A stretch of 64,000 nucleotides of DNA, taken from contig WBMW01003926.1 of the NCBI GenBank assembly GCA_013396635.1, positions 1,134,965 through 1,198,964 on the forward strand. The letters run 5' to 3'. Below the pieces are notes generated by a model. That model saw only the letters and a list, made by a program, of their open reading frames with translations. It searched no databases and was not told the DNA's origin. This document shows, one piece after another, positions 1 through 9,290 of this stretch. This DNA comes from Penelope pileata. Lineage: Eukaryota; Chordata; Aves; Galliformes; Cracidae. The translations under genes were made by a program, and so were the position numbers. How positions within the stretch are numbered: position 1 is the first letter of the stretch; each line of letters starts with the position of its first letter.

Positions 1-1164
1 GCTGGTGCTGTGGCAGAGCCAGCTCACGCGGTGACATTTTGCTGGTGGTGCACTGGGTTGCACAGAGCTTCCCGAGAGCCCTCGGGATTCCCAAGCATGT
101 CTCCAGGATGGGGACATGGTGACAGGGGCTCACCCCCATTCTGCCAACATCGCCCCAGGAACGGGCTTGGAGCAGCCATTCCCAGAGCTCTGATGGAGCC
201 CAACTCTGGGTTCGTTTGGGATGAACCTCGCAGAACCGAGGTCTCACCGCATGGCCATGGGCTGGGTGGGACAACCCATGGCGGACCCAACAGAGCCAAG
301 AGCTCGCCATGGCCTCACACCTCCTGGGCTCTGCAAGCTGATGGGTTTTCCCTTCACAGCTTGTGTCTAGGTAGATTCTTTGGTGTCAGACAAAGAGTGA
401 GTTCGAGCTCACCTGTAAAGGGCAGCAGGATCTTCTGGTACCTGCTGGGTCCTGCGATGCCACACAGGGACTGTGTCTTATCACATGCTCAGCACAGGGA
501 AGGATCTTGGGCCCACTATCATGTGATGAAACCCCAAATAAAGAGAGCAGAGCATCTCTCAGTGCCAAGATTCAACAGATTTTCAAGCCATCAGAGCTCA
601 GCCATTACTACAATAGGTGAGAAGCTTGCCACAGGTGTCCAGGCACAAAGGCCAAAATGAGAAAGGCCTCCGTCTTCCTTTGCTGGCTCCTTGGCAAAGC
701 CTCTGAGCTCATCCCAGAACAGCAATGTGCAAATCCTGATGCTTCCAAACCAATCTGCATTTTTAGAAACTGATTTGCAAAGCCTCGGACCCTGTGGCTA
801 CAAGCAAAGCCTGGCAGTCTGAGCAGCGCTCCTCGGTGATGGCACCTCCAGCACAGCAGCCTTTCACCTAGAAGAAGAAAGTTCTGCCAGAAGATTCTCA
901 GGATCCTACAAACCAAGAAAGGAAGGGATGGGACCTGGGCAGCTGCAGGTCTCTGGGGGGAGCTCCTGGCACACAGCACAGCCTGGGACCCCATTCCTCA
1001 ACGCAGCTTCCCTGTGTCCTCACCAGGGCTACAGGGACCACGCTATGGCACAACGCCCCATGGACCTCACCGCAGCACCAACCACTGCAAACAGCTCAGA
1101 TGGAGCCACAAAGGATTGCAACACCCTCACGAGTTGTTCTCCTTATTTCCTATATCCATAAGCT
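1..1164. other. Gene-free 3' flank of BMP4
   Basis: This is unique-looking DNA of mixed composition. The open frames present show no domain, no family resemblance and no splice-consistent structure. I see no repeat I can name. Confidence 0.6.
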
Positions 1165-1315
1165 TCATAGAATCACAGACTCATAGAGCCACTGAATCAT
1201 GGACTCGTGGAATGGGTTGGGTTGGAAGGGACCTCAAAGCCCATCCAGTCCCAACCCCTGCCATGGGCTGGGTGCCCCCCACCAGATCAGGCTGCCCAGG
1301 ACTTCAACAAACCAG
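1165..1315 (-). repeat. CR1 retrotransposon 3' fragment
   Basis: The 3' octamer-like tail (CATAGAATCACAGA...) lies on the left, followed by the diagnostic GGTTGGGTTGGAAGGGACCT and the CCATCCAGTCCCAACCCCTG segment. This is CR1 on the minus strand, 5'-truncated and decayed after the GATCAGGCTGCCCAGG segment. Confidence 0.92.
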
Positions 1316-3423
1316 CTCTTTTTTGGTACCCAAAGTCACAGCCTTCCTATAGTGGGCCCAAGGATGAAGGTGCATCGTGGTGACACTGCCGGATTTTGGG
1401 TGGCAGCTGCCCGGAGCTGGTAGGAAAGAGGCTCACCCACCTTCAGGGTGTGCTTTATTCAGGTTGAGAAAGAGGAGGATGACACTGATACGCCCTATCT
1501 CAAACCTTCCTGCTCTCCTTGGTGCACCAGAGGGCAGGGATTTCTGTGCCAACCACAGACAATAAGGCACTCACTCTAAGTTACATTTGCAAATAATGCA
1601 TTCCACGGTCTGAAGGAATTACAGCACCTACAGAGCAGATAGATCTGTCACACTTAGAAACAAGGTCCAACACCTTCTCTGCGACCCTCCAGCTATGCGA
1701 GCAAGGTGGTTGCTGGCATGGATACACCAGCAAAAAGCCAAATCTCAGCAAGAAACCCACGGCACGCAGCACACAGCTGGCAGATGGGGCTGTCACCACG
1801 CCGACCCCAGGGCTGGGGATTCAACCCCACGACCGCTGCAGCACACACAGAACACAGCGGCCAGAAATGCTCCATCCAATTCCCAGATGTCCCCGCACCA
1901 GCGCTCAACTCACAGCTTCCCATTGAAGCAATGGGGAAAAAAGCACCACTGGTTACCAGCTGGGAAGTTGGAATGGGCATGGAGGGGTTTTCCCTGACAA
2001 ATATTCTGTATTTTCCTGATTTTCAGCCATTTCTCAGATTTCTAGTTTTGCTGAACACCTCTGGGTGCTACACACATCGCTTCTACCGATGGCTGACATC
2101 CACCACCTGGACTCTTAAAGAAGTTACAGGATTGAAGTGTCGTGATTTAAAAATAAAAATAGAAACAAATTAAAAGAGCAACAACAAAAATAGCAGTTTC
2201 CTACGGTTTGTGGGTAGAAGAGCCCAAAGATCTTGGGGCTCATAGATCTCACCAGCCCAAAAATCAAAGCAAATGGCAAAGCTGCCAACAGCCACACGCA
2301 CACCGGGACCACATCTCCCCTGGCAGCCCCTATGGGACACGCAGGTGCCTCCACAGCAGCCAGGCTTAGATTGCATCACCGAAATGCTACACAAAAACCA
2401 ACAGCAAAACCAACAGAGCCGCAGAGCAGCAGGAACACAGCCAACCAGCTGGAGATTGCGACGAGAACCATCGAGATCCCAGAGCCACCTGCACACTGCG
2501 GGGTTTCCCAGCACCGTCGTGGTGGGATAACCCAGGATGGATGCACCAAGGAGCAGGGAAACAAACCTGGGAGATGCCCCTTGAATCTTTTTTTTTTTCT
2601 TTAAGGAAAAGCGGTGATTTTCTCCAAGAGCCCCCGCAGCCCCTTCCCCTGTCCCCAGCAGCAGGTGACGGAGGGGCGGGTGGGAACGTGTGCGATTGCT
2701 GAAAAGCTGATGCCACTTCAAAATGAAATTCCTTCTCTGGCACGGCCAGGTCTGATATGCAGGCATCAAAGGGGAGGCAGCAGGTCACCGGTGCCCCGGG
2801 CCACGCATTTCCCTTCTAAAGGGAGGAACGAGAGTGTCAGCTCGGGGCAGAGCCACGTTGGGGCTGCACAAAGGCACCCAGAGCCCCCCCATCTGCCGTG
2901 CACAGGGGGGACGCAGGGGTGGACAGAAGGGTTCCAGGGGTGGTGGCTGGGATTTTTTTGTTGTTGTTGTTTCCAAGAGAACCGCGGGGCCGTGCTCGCC
3001 TCCCCCCGCGGCTCCCAGCTCTCCACCTGCACTCCTCGGGGAGCCAAGGCTTTTGGCAAGCTTTCCCGGCCGGTTTTTATTGGTTTCAGCTAAGCTGCCC
3101 CTTTCGGAGGGTTGGAGAGCTTCAGTCATTAAAGGGAAAAAAAAAAAAGAAATGCATCACACACCCTCCCCCTGCTGCCCTCCCTTCCTTCTCCCACGAT
3201 GGCTGGGGGGGTCCGAGCCCCCCCCGTGCTCCCTCATTTCCAACCCGCACAGGGTCTGACCACAGCACCCGAGCCAAAGATTTTGGGTCCTGGCTGTACC
3301 TGTTTGGCTCTGCTCACCTTCCTGCTCGGAAGCAATTTGGAAAGGACGCAGCACAGGTAGCTATTAGCTAACACATATTTAACTGCTCCAGATATCTTTT
3401 TTTTNACTTTTTACTTGCCCCGG
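1316..3423. other. Gene-free stretch downstream of BMP4
   Basis: No coding gene or named repeat is seen apart from the CTCF-like site listed separately. There are short homopolymers (T near 2588-2598, A near 3138-3149), GC-rich patches at 2620-3080, and one unresolved base (N) at 3405. Confidence 0.6.
1524..1537 (+). promoter_or_regulatory. CTCF-like motif
   Basis: GCACCAGAGGGCAG matches the CTCF core CCASYAGRKGGCRS at 13 of 14 positions by eye. It lies about 2.4 kb beyond the BMP4 poly(A) signal. A single motif match has a sizeable chance rate, so occupancy is unproven. Confidence 0.35.
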
Positions 3424-3447
3424 TTTTTTTTTTTTTTTTTTTTTTTT
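3424..3447. repeat. Poly-T tract
   Basis: An uninterrupted T run of about 24 bases follows a shorter T run and the N at 3405. The length is probably unreliable in the assembly. Confidence 0.95.
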
Positions 3448-3471
3448 GGCATTGTAATGGGGCGATTTGAT

Positions 3472-3500
3472 CTTCAAAGGCCCCGTGCAAACCTTTGAAG
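3472..3500. promoter_or_regulatory. Inverted pair of TCF/LEF-like sites
   Basis: CTTCAAAGG (3472-3480) and its exact reverse complement CCTTTGAAG (3492-3500) are separated by 11 bp. Each arm contains TTCAAAG, which fits the TCF/LEF consensus WWCAAAG. A further CCCAAAG follows at 3504-3510. The surrounding 3455-3530 is repeat-free and lies about 0.45 kb beyond the poly(A) signals. Confidence 0.4.
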
Positions 3501-3510
3501 CTTCCCAAAG

Positions 3511-3949
3511 CGCCAATCTCCAGTGGGGAGGGGAAGAAGAGGGTGGAGGGATGGGGGGGGAAACGTTAATAGTTTTAAAACCTGGGGAATCCCGAAGATG
3601 GACGAAGGGTATAAAACCCAACGGGTTTAGCATAAAGCCCTCGGGTGAGTCTTCACCTTCTTTTCAAATGCATTTTTGGTGGGTTGCTTTGCAAACACTT
3701 GGGCCAGGTTAGCAAGGTCGGCTCTATTCCCAGCAGCTCTTAATCTCCGGGGGAGCCTCATCTCCCACAGCGCCGGGGATCCGCGGTACCTCGGCGAGAA
3801 ATAGAGAGACTGAGATTTGCAACGGGAAAAGGGAAGGGGGGGAAACATGGGGAGAGGAGGGAGGAGAGGAGATACGTCCCCTGCTGCACCCCGGGCCAGC
3901 ACAGCCCCTGCAGCCCCCTGAGAGGTGAGAGACAAAAATGCGGTTTACC
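3511..3949. other. Immediate 3' flank of BMP4
   Basis: This sequence is G-rich and purine-rich on the plus strand, with G homopolymers near 3551 and 3838. No gene or repeat is seen. Confidence 0.55.
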
Positions 3950-4178
3950 TTTAAAATAATGAACTCATTTTATTTTTTATTTTTTTCTCCTTTTAATACG
4001 TAGTTATAAATATATTTTGTCAAAATATATGATCATTATTGTCAAAAACATTTGCACATAAAGTCATAAATAAGGTCAAGGTGAACGTTTAGTTTAGAGG
4101 AGAGTCCAGCTATAGCAAGCAGTTCTGGGGTGGGACGGGGGGGAGAGAGGAGAGGGGGAGAGGGCGGCGGGGAGGGGG
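3950..4178 (-). other. BMP4: BMP4 3' untranslated region
   Basis: This is the AU-rich transcribed tail after the BMP4 stop, ending about 20 nt after tandem AATAAA signals. On the minus strand it holds ATTTA pentamers near 4067 and 4006, and a perfect 9-bp AU inverted repeat at 4010-4030. From memory, the stretch around 3985-4035 closely resembles the human BMP4 3' UTR, which suggests constraint. The exact cleavage position is inferred. Confidence 0.8.
3969..3981 (-). terminator. BMP4: Tandem polyadenylation signals of BMP4
   Basis: Two canonical AATAAA hexamers occur on the minus strand, at 3976-3981 and 3969-3974 (TTTATT on the plus strand), about 200 nt after the BMP4 stop codon. They are followed by a T-rich stretch suitable as a downstream element. 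They are the first AATAAA hexamers after the stop. Confidence 0.8.
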
Positions 4179-5020
4179 TCAGCGGCACCCGCACCCCTCC
4201 ACCACCATCTCCTGGTAGTTTTTCAGGACCACCTTGTCATACTCATCCAGGTAGAGCATGGAGATGGCGCTCAGCTCCGTGGGCACGCAGCAGGCCTTGG
4301 GGATGCTGGAGTTGACGGAGTTGACCAGCGTCTGCACGATGGCGTGGTTGGTGGAGTTGAGGTGGTCGGCCAGAGGGAAGGGGCAGTCCCCGTGGCAGTA
4401 AAACGCCTGGTAGCCCGGGGGGGCCACGATCCAATCGTTCCAGCCCACGTCGCTGAAATCCACATAGAGAGCATGGCGGCGGCAGTTTTTTTTGTTCTTG
4501 CGGGAACGTTGGTGCTTGGGGCTGCGGCGCGCCCGGCGGGTCAACGCGTGGCCTCGCCCGTCGTGCCCAAAAGTGACCAGGAGCGGCCTGAGCTGCGCCC
4601 AGTCCCCGCGCCCTTGAGGTAAAGATCGGCTAATCCTGACGTGTTTGCCCTGATGAGTCTGTGCCTGGTGGAGGTGGGTCACCTCGATCACCAGCCCGTG
4701 GTTCGGCTGCTTGTCCTTGGTCCACCGGATCACGGCCGGGCTCACATCAAAGCTCTCCCAGCGCGTCACGTTGTGGTGCACCAGCCGCGTGTCCAACAGG
4801 CGCGTAATGGCCTGAGCACGCTCCGACAGCGGCTTCATCACTTCGTAAATGTTGATCCGGTGGAAGCCCCCCTCCCACGCCGCGCTCGGCTCCTCCACCT
4901 GCTCGCGGTACAGCCGCAGCTCCGCCGAGGAGATCACCTCGTTGGCCGGCACGCTGCTGAGGTTGAAGACGAAGCGGATCCGCGGCGCCTCGCTGGGACC
5001 GGGGACGCTCTCCAGGTGCT
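4179..5020 (-). CDS. BMP4: BMP4 second coding exon: rest of propeptide and mature ligand
   Basis: The acceptor AG is at 5021-5022, preceded in the intron by a long pyrimidine tract (seen as poly-A at 5055-5069 on the plus strand). The 842-nt exon supplies the last two bases of codon 124, then residues 125-403, and ends with TGA at 4181-4179. It carries both proprotein convertase sites, all cystine-knot cysteines and all four N-glycosylation sequons. Compared with human BMP4 it has G at 174 in the normally WERGFHRI segment, an RGD tripeptide at 261-263, and QR at 294-295 near the mature N terminus. GC content is much higher than in the surrounding desert, as expected for this exon. Confidence 0.97.
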
Positions 5021-6251
5021 CTGGATGGGAGCAGGGCAGGGGAAAAATGAGACAAAAAAAAAAAAAAAAGAAAGTAAACAAGAGAGCGTCAGCCTCGGGG
5101 CACCCAACCACAGCCCCGTGTTCACCTGCCCAGCACCGCTGCCCCACGCATCCGGACGGAGCGGAGCCGGCACCGCGCACTCACCCTCCGCACGGGAAGG
5201 GTCTGCCCTTCCCTCCTGCCTCTCCCCCGCTTTGGGGGAGGCTTTTTCCCACTTTGGAGGAGGTTTCTCCCCTTTCGCTTTCCCCTCCCCGTCCCCAAAG
5301 CCCTCTCTGGTGCACAGGGACCCAGTTACGGGGCGCGGGGGGAGAAGGCGAAGCGAATTCCGGCGCAGTAACGATGCGGCTGGATTAATAATTCAGATTT
5401 ACTTTGGAAAAGAAACATCCGCTAGGAAACATTTGGATCAGATTACAAGGGCCTATTGAATAAACCTTATAAACACACAGCTGTAAGTATTAAATTCGAG
5501 CAGGGGTTGGGTGTTTTTTTTTTTGGACTTTTTTTTTTTTTTTTTTAAGAGCAAAACCAGGCACCGACCGCTTTGAAAGTTCAAAAGAAACACACCGGGG
5601 GCGAGCGCCCGCCCTCACATCCCATCCACAGCCACTAAATCCACGCGACCACGGGGACCGAGGGACGCTCGGTGGTGTCACCCGAGGCCAAACAGGGTCC
5701 CGGGATGCTGGAGGACCCCCAGGGCAGCACGCTGTCACCCGCCGGCGTCAGGAGCATTTTTCCTCCCGTAAATTTAGAGCCGCGCACGTCCCCGCTTCGA
5801 AACGCATCGGTGAGCTCCCGAGCTGGAAAATCCCAAGCCCGGGATTCCAGGCTGGGAATCTCCCTCCTCCCCATCACTGACCTTCATGGTGGAAGCTCCT
5901 CACGGTGTTTGCCCGGCTGGTCGAGCGCTCCGGGTACTGCAGGCTGATTTCCTGGAGGCTCTCCTCCTCTTCTCCAGACTGGAGCCGATAGAGATCCAGC
6001 ATGTAACTGGGGATGACGGCTGATTTGCTGGGCTGGGGCCGCCTTCGCAGCCCAAACATCTGCAGCAGAGTCGTTTCGAAACCCCGCAAGAGTTCATGGC
6101 TTTGGGCAGAGCGGCGTCCGGATCCGGCGTGGCCCTGAAGCTCTGCGACTTTCTTCCTGCCGGTCTCGGGTATCAGGCTAGCATGGTTGGTACCTCCCAG
6201 CAGGACTTGGCATAGTAGGATGACCATCAGCATTCGGTTACCAGGAATCAT
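4179..6251 (-). CDS. BMP4: Bone morphogenetic protein 4 precursor, join(4179..5020, 5882..6251) on the minus strand
   Basis: This is a secreted TGF-beta superfamily ligand that dimerises and signals through BMP type I and II receptors to SMAD1/5/8. It patterns dorsoventral axis, limb, eye, skeleton and beak. The spliced frame is 1212 nt and encodes 403 residues, close to the 405-408 of other amniotes. A signal peptide occupies about residues 1-20. A TGF-beta propeptide follows to residue 289, ending in a furin site RARR (286-289) with an upstream second site RISR (252-255). The mature domain is 290-403 with the seven cystine-knot cysteines at 303, 332, 336, 367, 368, 400 and 402, ending in CGCR. 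Sequons lie at N143, N207, N345 and N360, as in human BMP4. The starting MIPGNRMLM and the mature WIVAPPGYQAFYCHGDCPFP identify BMP4 rather than BMP2. The start is the only Met that gives the signal peptide, and it lies 7 nt after a splice acceptor. No frameshift is present. Confidence 0.98.
5021..5881 (-). other. BMP4: BMP4 intron between the two coding exons
   Basis: This is an 861-bp phase-1 intron with GT...AG ends (GT at 5881-5880, AG at 5022-5021). It contains two poly-T/poly-A tracts (5055-5069 and about 5513-5546), a moderately CpG-containing part near 5330-5380, and an AT-rich block at 5380-5505 that looks like a conserved non-coding element (listed separately). I see no repeat insertion. 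Confidence 0.9.
5375..5505. promoter_or_regulatory. Candidate conserved intronic element of BMP4
   Basis: This AT-rich, repeat-free block contains a TAATAATTCA homeodomain-like cluster, an AACATTTGG segment, a CCTTATAA segment and an AGCTG E-box core, set between GC-rich sequence and a poly-T tract. The change in composition, the lack of low-complexity drift and the motif density are typical of conserved non-coding DNA. Enhancer function is an inference. An alignment to other amniote BMP4 introns is needed to test it. Confidence 0.4.
5882..6251 (-). CDS. BMP4: BMP4 first coding exon: signal peptide and N-terminal propeptide
   Basis: The exon starts at 6258 after the acceptor AG at 6259-6260, which follows a pyrimidine-rich tract. 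The ATG is at 6251-6249, leaving 7 nt of 5' UTR in this exon. It codes for residues 1-123 plus the first base of codon 124: signal peptide, then the propeptide stretch with the BMP4-typical LLQMFGLRRRPQPSKSAVIP, then an acidic EEEE run that diverges from mammals. It ends at a GTCAGT donor (5881 downward). Reading through the donor gives a stop within two codons, which confirms the boundary. Confidence 0.96.
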
Positions 6252-6322
6252 GGTGTCTCTGGGGTGTAAAAAACGCAACAACAAACAACAAGGAAAGTCA
6301 GGATGAGAAGCGAGCCCCCCCC
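6252..6322 (-). other. BMP4: Last bases of BMP4 5' UTR in the first coding exon and start of the 5' intron
   Basis: Positions 6252-6258 are 5' UTR. From 6259 upstream there is an intron acceptor (TTTTTTACACCCCAG on the minus strand). This shows that at least one further noncoding exon lies further right. A run of C (G on the minus strand) leads into the assembly gap. Confidence 0.85.
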
Positions 6323-6630
6323 NNNNNNNNNNNNNNNNNNNNNNNNNNNNNNNNNNNNNNNNNNNNNNNNNNNNNNNNNNNNNNNNNNNNNNNNNNNNNN
6401 NNNNNNNNNNNNNNNNNNNNNNNNNNNNNNNNNNNNNNNNNNNNNNNNNNNNNNNNNNNNNNNNNNNNNNNNNNNNNNNNNNNNNNNNNNNNNNNNNNNN
6501 NNNNNNNNNNNNNNNNNNNNNNNNNNNNNNNNNNNNNNNNNNNNNNNNNNNNNNNNNNNNNNNNNNNNNNNNNNNNNNNNNNNNNNNNNNNNNNNNNNNN
6601 NNNNNNNNNNNNNNNNNNNNNNNNNNNNNN
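6323..6630. other. Assembly gap (308 N)
   Basis: Unresolved sequence directly follows a C homopolymer and lies 71 bp upstream of the BMP4 start codon. GC-rich first exons and promoters often drop out of bird assemblies, so the gap may hide BMP4 upstream exon or promoter sequence. Its true length is unknown. Confidence 0.99.
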
Positions 6631-6844
6631 CAGGTGCAGCCCCCGGGATCGGCGGAGGGAAGGGAGGGCTGGAGGGGAGACGTTATCCCTGCTCGCTGCC
6701 TTCGGCTCCCACCTGCCCTGTGGATTTTCTCTCCCCTCCCGCGGTGGCAGCTGCAATAACGCTCCCTTCCCTCCCTCCAGGCCGGGTTCCCCGACCCCAC
6801 GGGGATGCCTGTCCACAGTGGGGTACCGACAGGGTCACCAGGAG
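6631..6844. other. Moderately GC-rich flank of the gap, possible BMP4 upstream intron or promoter-proximal DNA
   Basis: The sequence is GC-rich with a few CpGs just right of the gap. There is no clear TATA box, splice donor or CpG island. A BMP4 noncoding exon could lie here or in the gap, but I cannot place one. Confidence 0.4.
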
Positions 6845-6996
6845 GAATCATAGGATGGTTGGGTTGGAAGGCACCTCAAAGATCATCCAGCTCCAACGCC
6901 CTGCGATGGGCAGGGTTGCCAACCACTAGGTCAGACTGCCCAGGAACCCATCCAACCTGGCACTGAACACCTCCAGGGATGATGCCAACACTACCA
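6845..6996 (-). repeat. CR1 retrotransposon 3' fragment
   Basis: GAATCATAGGATGGTTGGGT is followed by GGAAGGCACCTCAAAGATCA and the AACACCTCCAGGGATGATGC segment, in the order expected for the reverse complement of the CR1 3' end. It is the nearest transposon to the BMP4 coding exons. Confidence 0.95.
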
Positions 6997-7396
6997 GGTT
7001 GCAATCAGGGCCAGATCTGGGGCTGAGAGCACGAGCCCAGTGTCCCAGGGCTCCCAGCCGATCCCTGGAGTGGTTGGGTGCTGGCAAGCATCAACTGGGC
7101 ACAGCGGGGTGGTGTGTGAGCAGGGCGTGGAGAAGGCAAAGGGATGGGAGCCCTAATGAAGAGCAATGGGGTGCCACGTGCTGACAAGAGGCAGTCTGAA
7201 CAACCCTGTGATAAGGAAAGAGAGCTCCAGCACGGTGTTAAAACATTGTGCCTTTGCCCTGCTGGGGCATTCCTTTGGACAAACCGTCATCCACTGAGAG
7301 AAGAGTTGGTGAAATTACGGGACCAAAAGATACAATCTTGGTTGGCCGTGGGAACTGCTCAGTTCAGAGACAAACCAAGGGAGGGCTCAGAACGGT

Positions 7397-7655
7397 CACA
7401 GAATCATATGATCATTCAGGTTGGAAAAGCCCTCTGAGATCCCCCAGCCCAACCCCACCCACCTCACCATGCCCACTGAGCCATGTCCCTCAGTGCCACA
7501 TCTCCATGGGGCTGGAACACCCCCAGGGACGGTGACTGCCCCACTCCCTGGGCAGCTGTCCCAGTGCCTGACCGCTCTGTGCAGAAGGAATTTGTCCTAA
7601 CATTCAACCTGACCCTCCCCTGGTGCAACATGAGGCCGTTCCCCCTTGTCCTAAA
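7397..7655 (-). repeat. CR1 3' fragment, subfamily with the ACTGAGCCATGTCCCTCAGT signature
   Basis: CACAGAATCATATGATCATT then GGTTGGAAAAGCCCTCTGAG starts the element from its 3' end. The CACATCTCCATGGGGCTGGA and GGGCAGCTGTCCCAGTGCCT segments follow. It belongs to the same subfamily as the copies at 9092, 9565 and 12351. Confidence 0.95.
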
Positions 7656-9091
7656 TGATGATGATGAGCGTAACCCTCCACATTCCCACAAACCACCAAG
7701 CTGCTGTGCCCAAGCACATGGCAGAGTGCTTCAGCTCCCTTACGGCCCCGAGGCACTGCCCCACAGCTCACACCATCAGACACAGCTTCCTTTAATATTT
7801 CACTGTTTCCAGCTCAGACTTGACCCGTGCATTACAAAAGCCTGGGGATGTCACTGAAAGGGCACACGCAGATAAAAGGCAGTGCTGACACTGTAATATC
7901 TCTGAGTTATTCCTGTACCACTCCGAGTTTAAAAGAAACATCTGTTAGCAAGGTATTCGGGCTATGAATCCATCAAATTTTGTGAAATATTGCTATCACC
8001 ATTTCAAATGTATCACACTGTGTGTTATTCTTAACAAGGGAAAACAATTTTTGGAGTAGCTGCTGTGCAACTTTTTAAAGTTAAATAACATTTTCATTGA
8101 AAATATTCCAGCCTAAAAACAAAGTTTGTGCAAGGGCCTGTATAGCACTGCTCTTAAAACAGACCTCTGGATTTGGAAAAAAGCAACTCGCTCCCCTTTG
8201 TGGGAGCAGCAGAGATGTGTTACTCTCTTTGCCTGGAGATTTTGGTGGGATCAGTGTTGGAAATTCAGAGGAATTTGGTCCCGCAGCATCCAGTGCCTTC
8301 GCTAGGAAGCTGTCCCGTTAAAGAGGGATCCAAAAAGTTTCTTATGTAATGCTGGTTAACCATGGCTCTGTGCAAGGAGGTGGCCAGCTGGGGACAGAAA
8401 GCCAGAGCAGAGCAGTGTGGTTTAGGCTCTTGTAGGAGGCAATGGCGTATTTGAGTAGCTTATTGGTTACTAAGAAGTGTTAGTCATGGGGAAAGCTGTA
8501 GTATTCATTCCGTAAAATGTAAATACATAACCAAACCACAGCGGAATAACCATGGATGGAAATAGTGTAGCATTTACAGAGGGAGCTGAAATGCATTTCT
8601 ACAGAAGCTGTATTTCCTTAGCCCCATAGAGAGTAATTCACCTTGAACGTAGCTTCTGCTCAAGCCCGTGGAGTTACACATAGGCTGAACTCGGTCCAGG
8701 CACGCTAAATAACTGAGTGTGTTATATATTCCAACCAAAAAAGTGGATGCCAAAATGGAGCTAAAAATACAAATGTGGAAGGTTTGAAAAGCAAACACTG
8801 CTTAATTCAGTGGTAGATACAACATTGTGTGTTTTAGTGATCCAGCAAATCAAAAACAGAGAACATTATGTCTGTGCTGTATGCGAGACACACCTTACCC
8901 GGCATCACATCTCATGGGGGGCATGGCTGAGGTTCATCCCATGGCACAGTCCCAGCTATACCGGGGCTCTGTAGCCAGGTTTCTTCCTCTTTGACCTCTG
9001 TGAAAACATTCTGGGGGGTCTGCACCTGGGCAGTAAGACTGCTGGCCCCCTCCGGAGCTAAGCACCACGTCACTGGATATTCAAGTTGGGT
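7656..9091. other. Gene-free stretch upstream of BMP4
   Basis: AT-rich unique-looking DNA. No coding gene or repeat is recognised. A BMP4 upstream noncoding exon cannot be excluded, but no convincing CpG island or core promoter is visible. Confidence 0.5.
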
Positions 9092-9290
9092 GCTAGGAAC
9101 AATTTCTTCTCCAGGGAGCGGTCAGGCACTGGCACAGCTCAGGGAGTGGGGCAGTCACCGTCCTTGGGGGTGTTTCAGCCCCGTGGAGATGTGGCACTGA
9201 GGGACATGGCTCAGTGGGCATGGTGGGGTGGGCTGGGGTTGGGCTGAGGGATCTCAGAAGGCTTTTCCAACCTGAATGATTCTATGATTC
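9092..9290 (+). repeat. CR1 3' fragment in forward orientation
   Basis: The element runs from GGAACAATTTCTTCTCC through the reverse complement of the ACTGAGCCATGTCCCTCAGT signature to TTTTCCAACCTGAATGATTC and a terminal ATTCTATGATTC tail. It is the opposite orientation to the copies at 7397 and 9565. Confidence 0.95.

Noticed and set aside
10..660. 216-codon plus-strand open frame at the window start
   Set aside because: No domain, low-complexity proline/serine/glycine-rich translation, overlapping open frames on the other strand, and no splice or promoter context.
2170..2769. 199-codon minus-strand open frame
   Set aside because: The translation includes a homopolymer-derived lysine run and cysteine-rich noise. 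There is no family resemblance.
4641..5459. Long plus-strand open frame (272 codons) opposite BMP4
   Set aside because: It is antisense to a GC-rich coding exon and runs into the intron. The translation has no recognisable domain, and its length follows from BMP4 codon composition.
5874..6851. Single minus-strand open frame spanning the gap and the first BMP4 coding exon
   Set aside because: It is open only because N codons are not stops. The splice acceptor at 6259 and the true start at 6251 show that the upstream part is not translated with BMP4.
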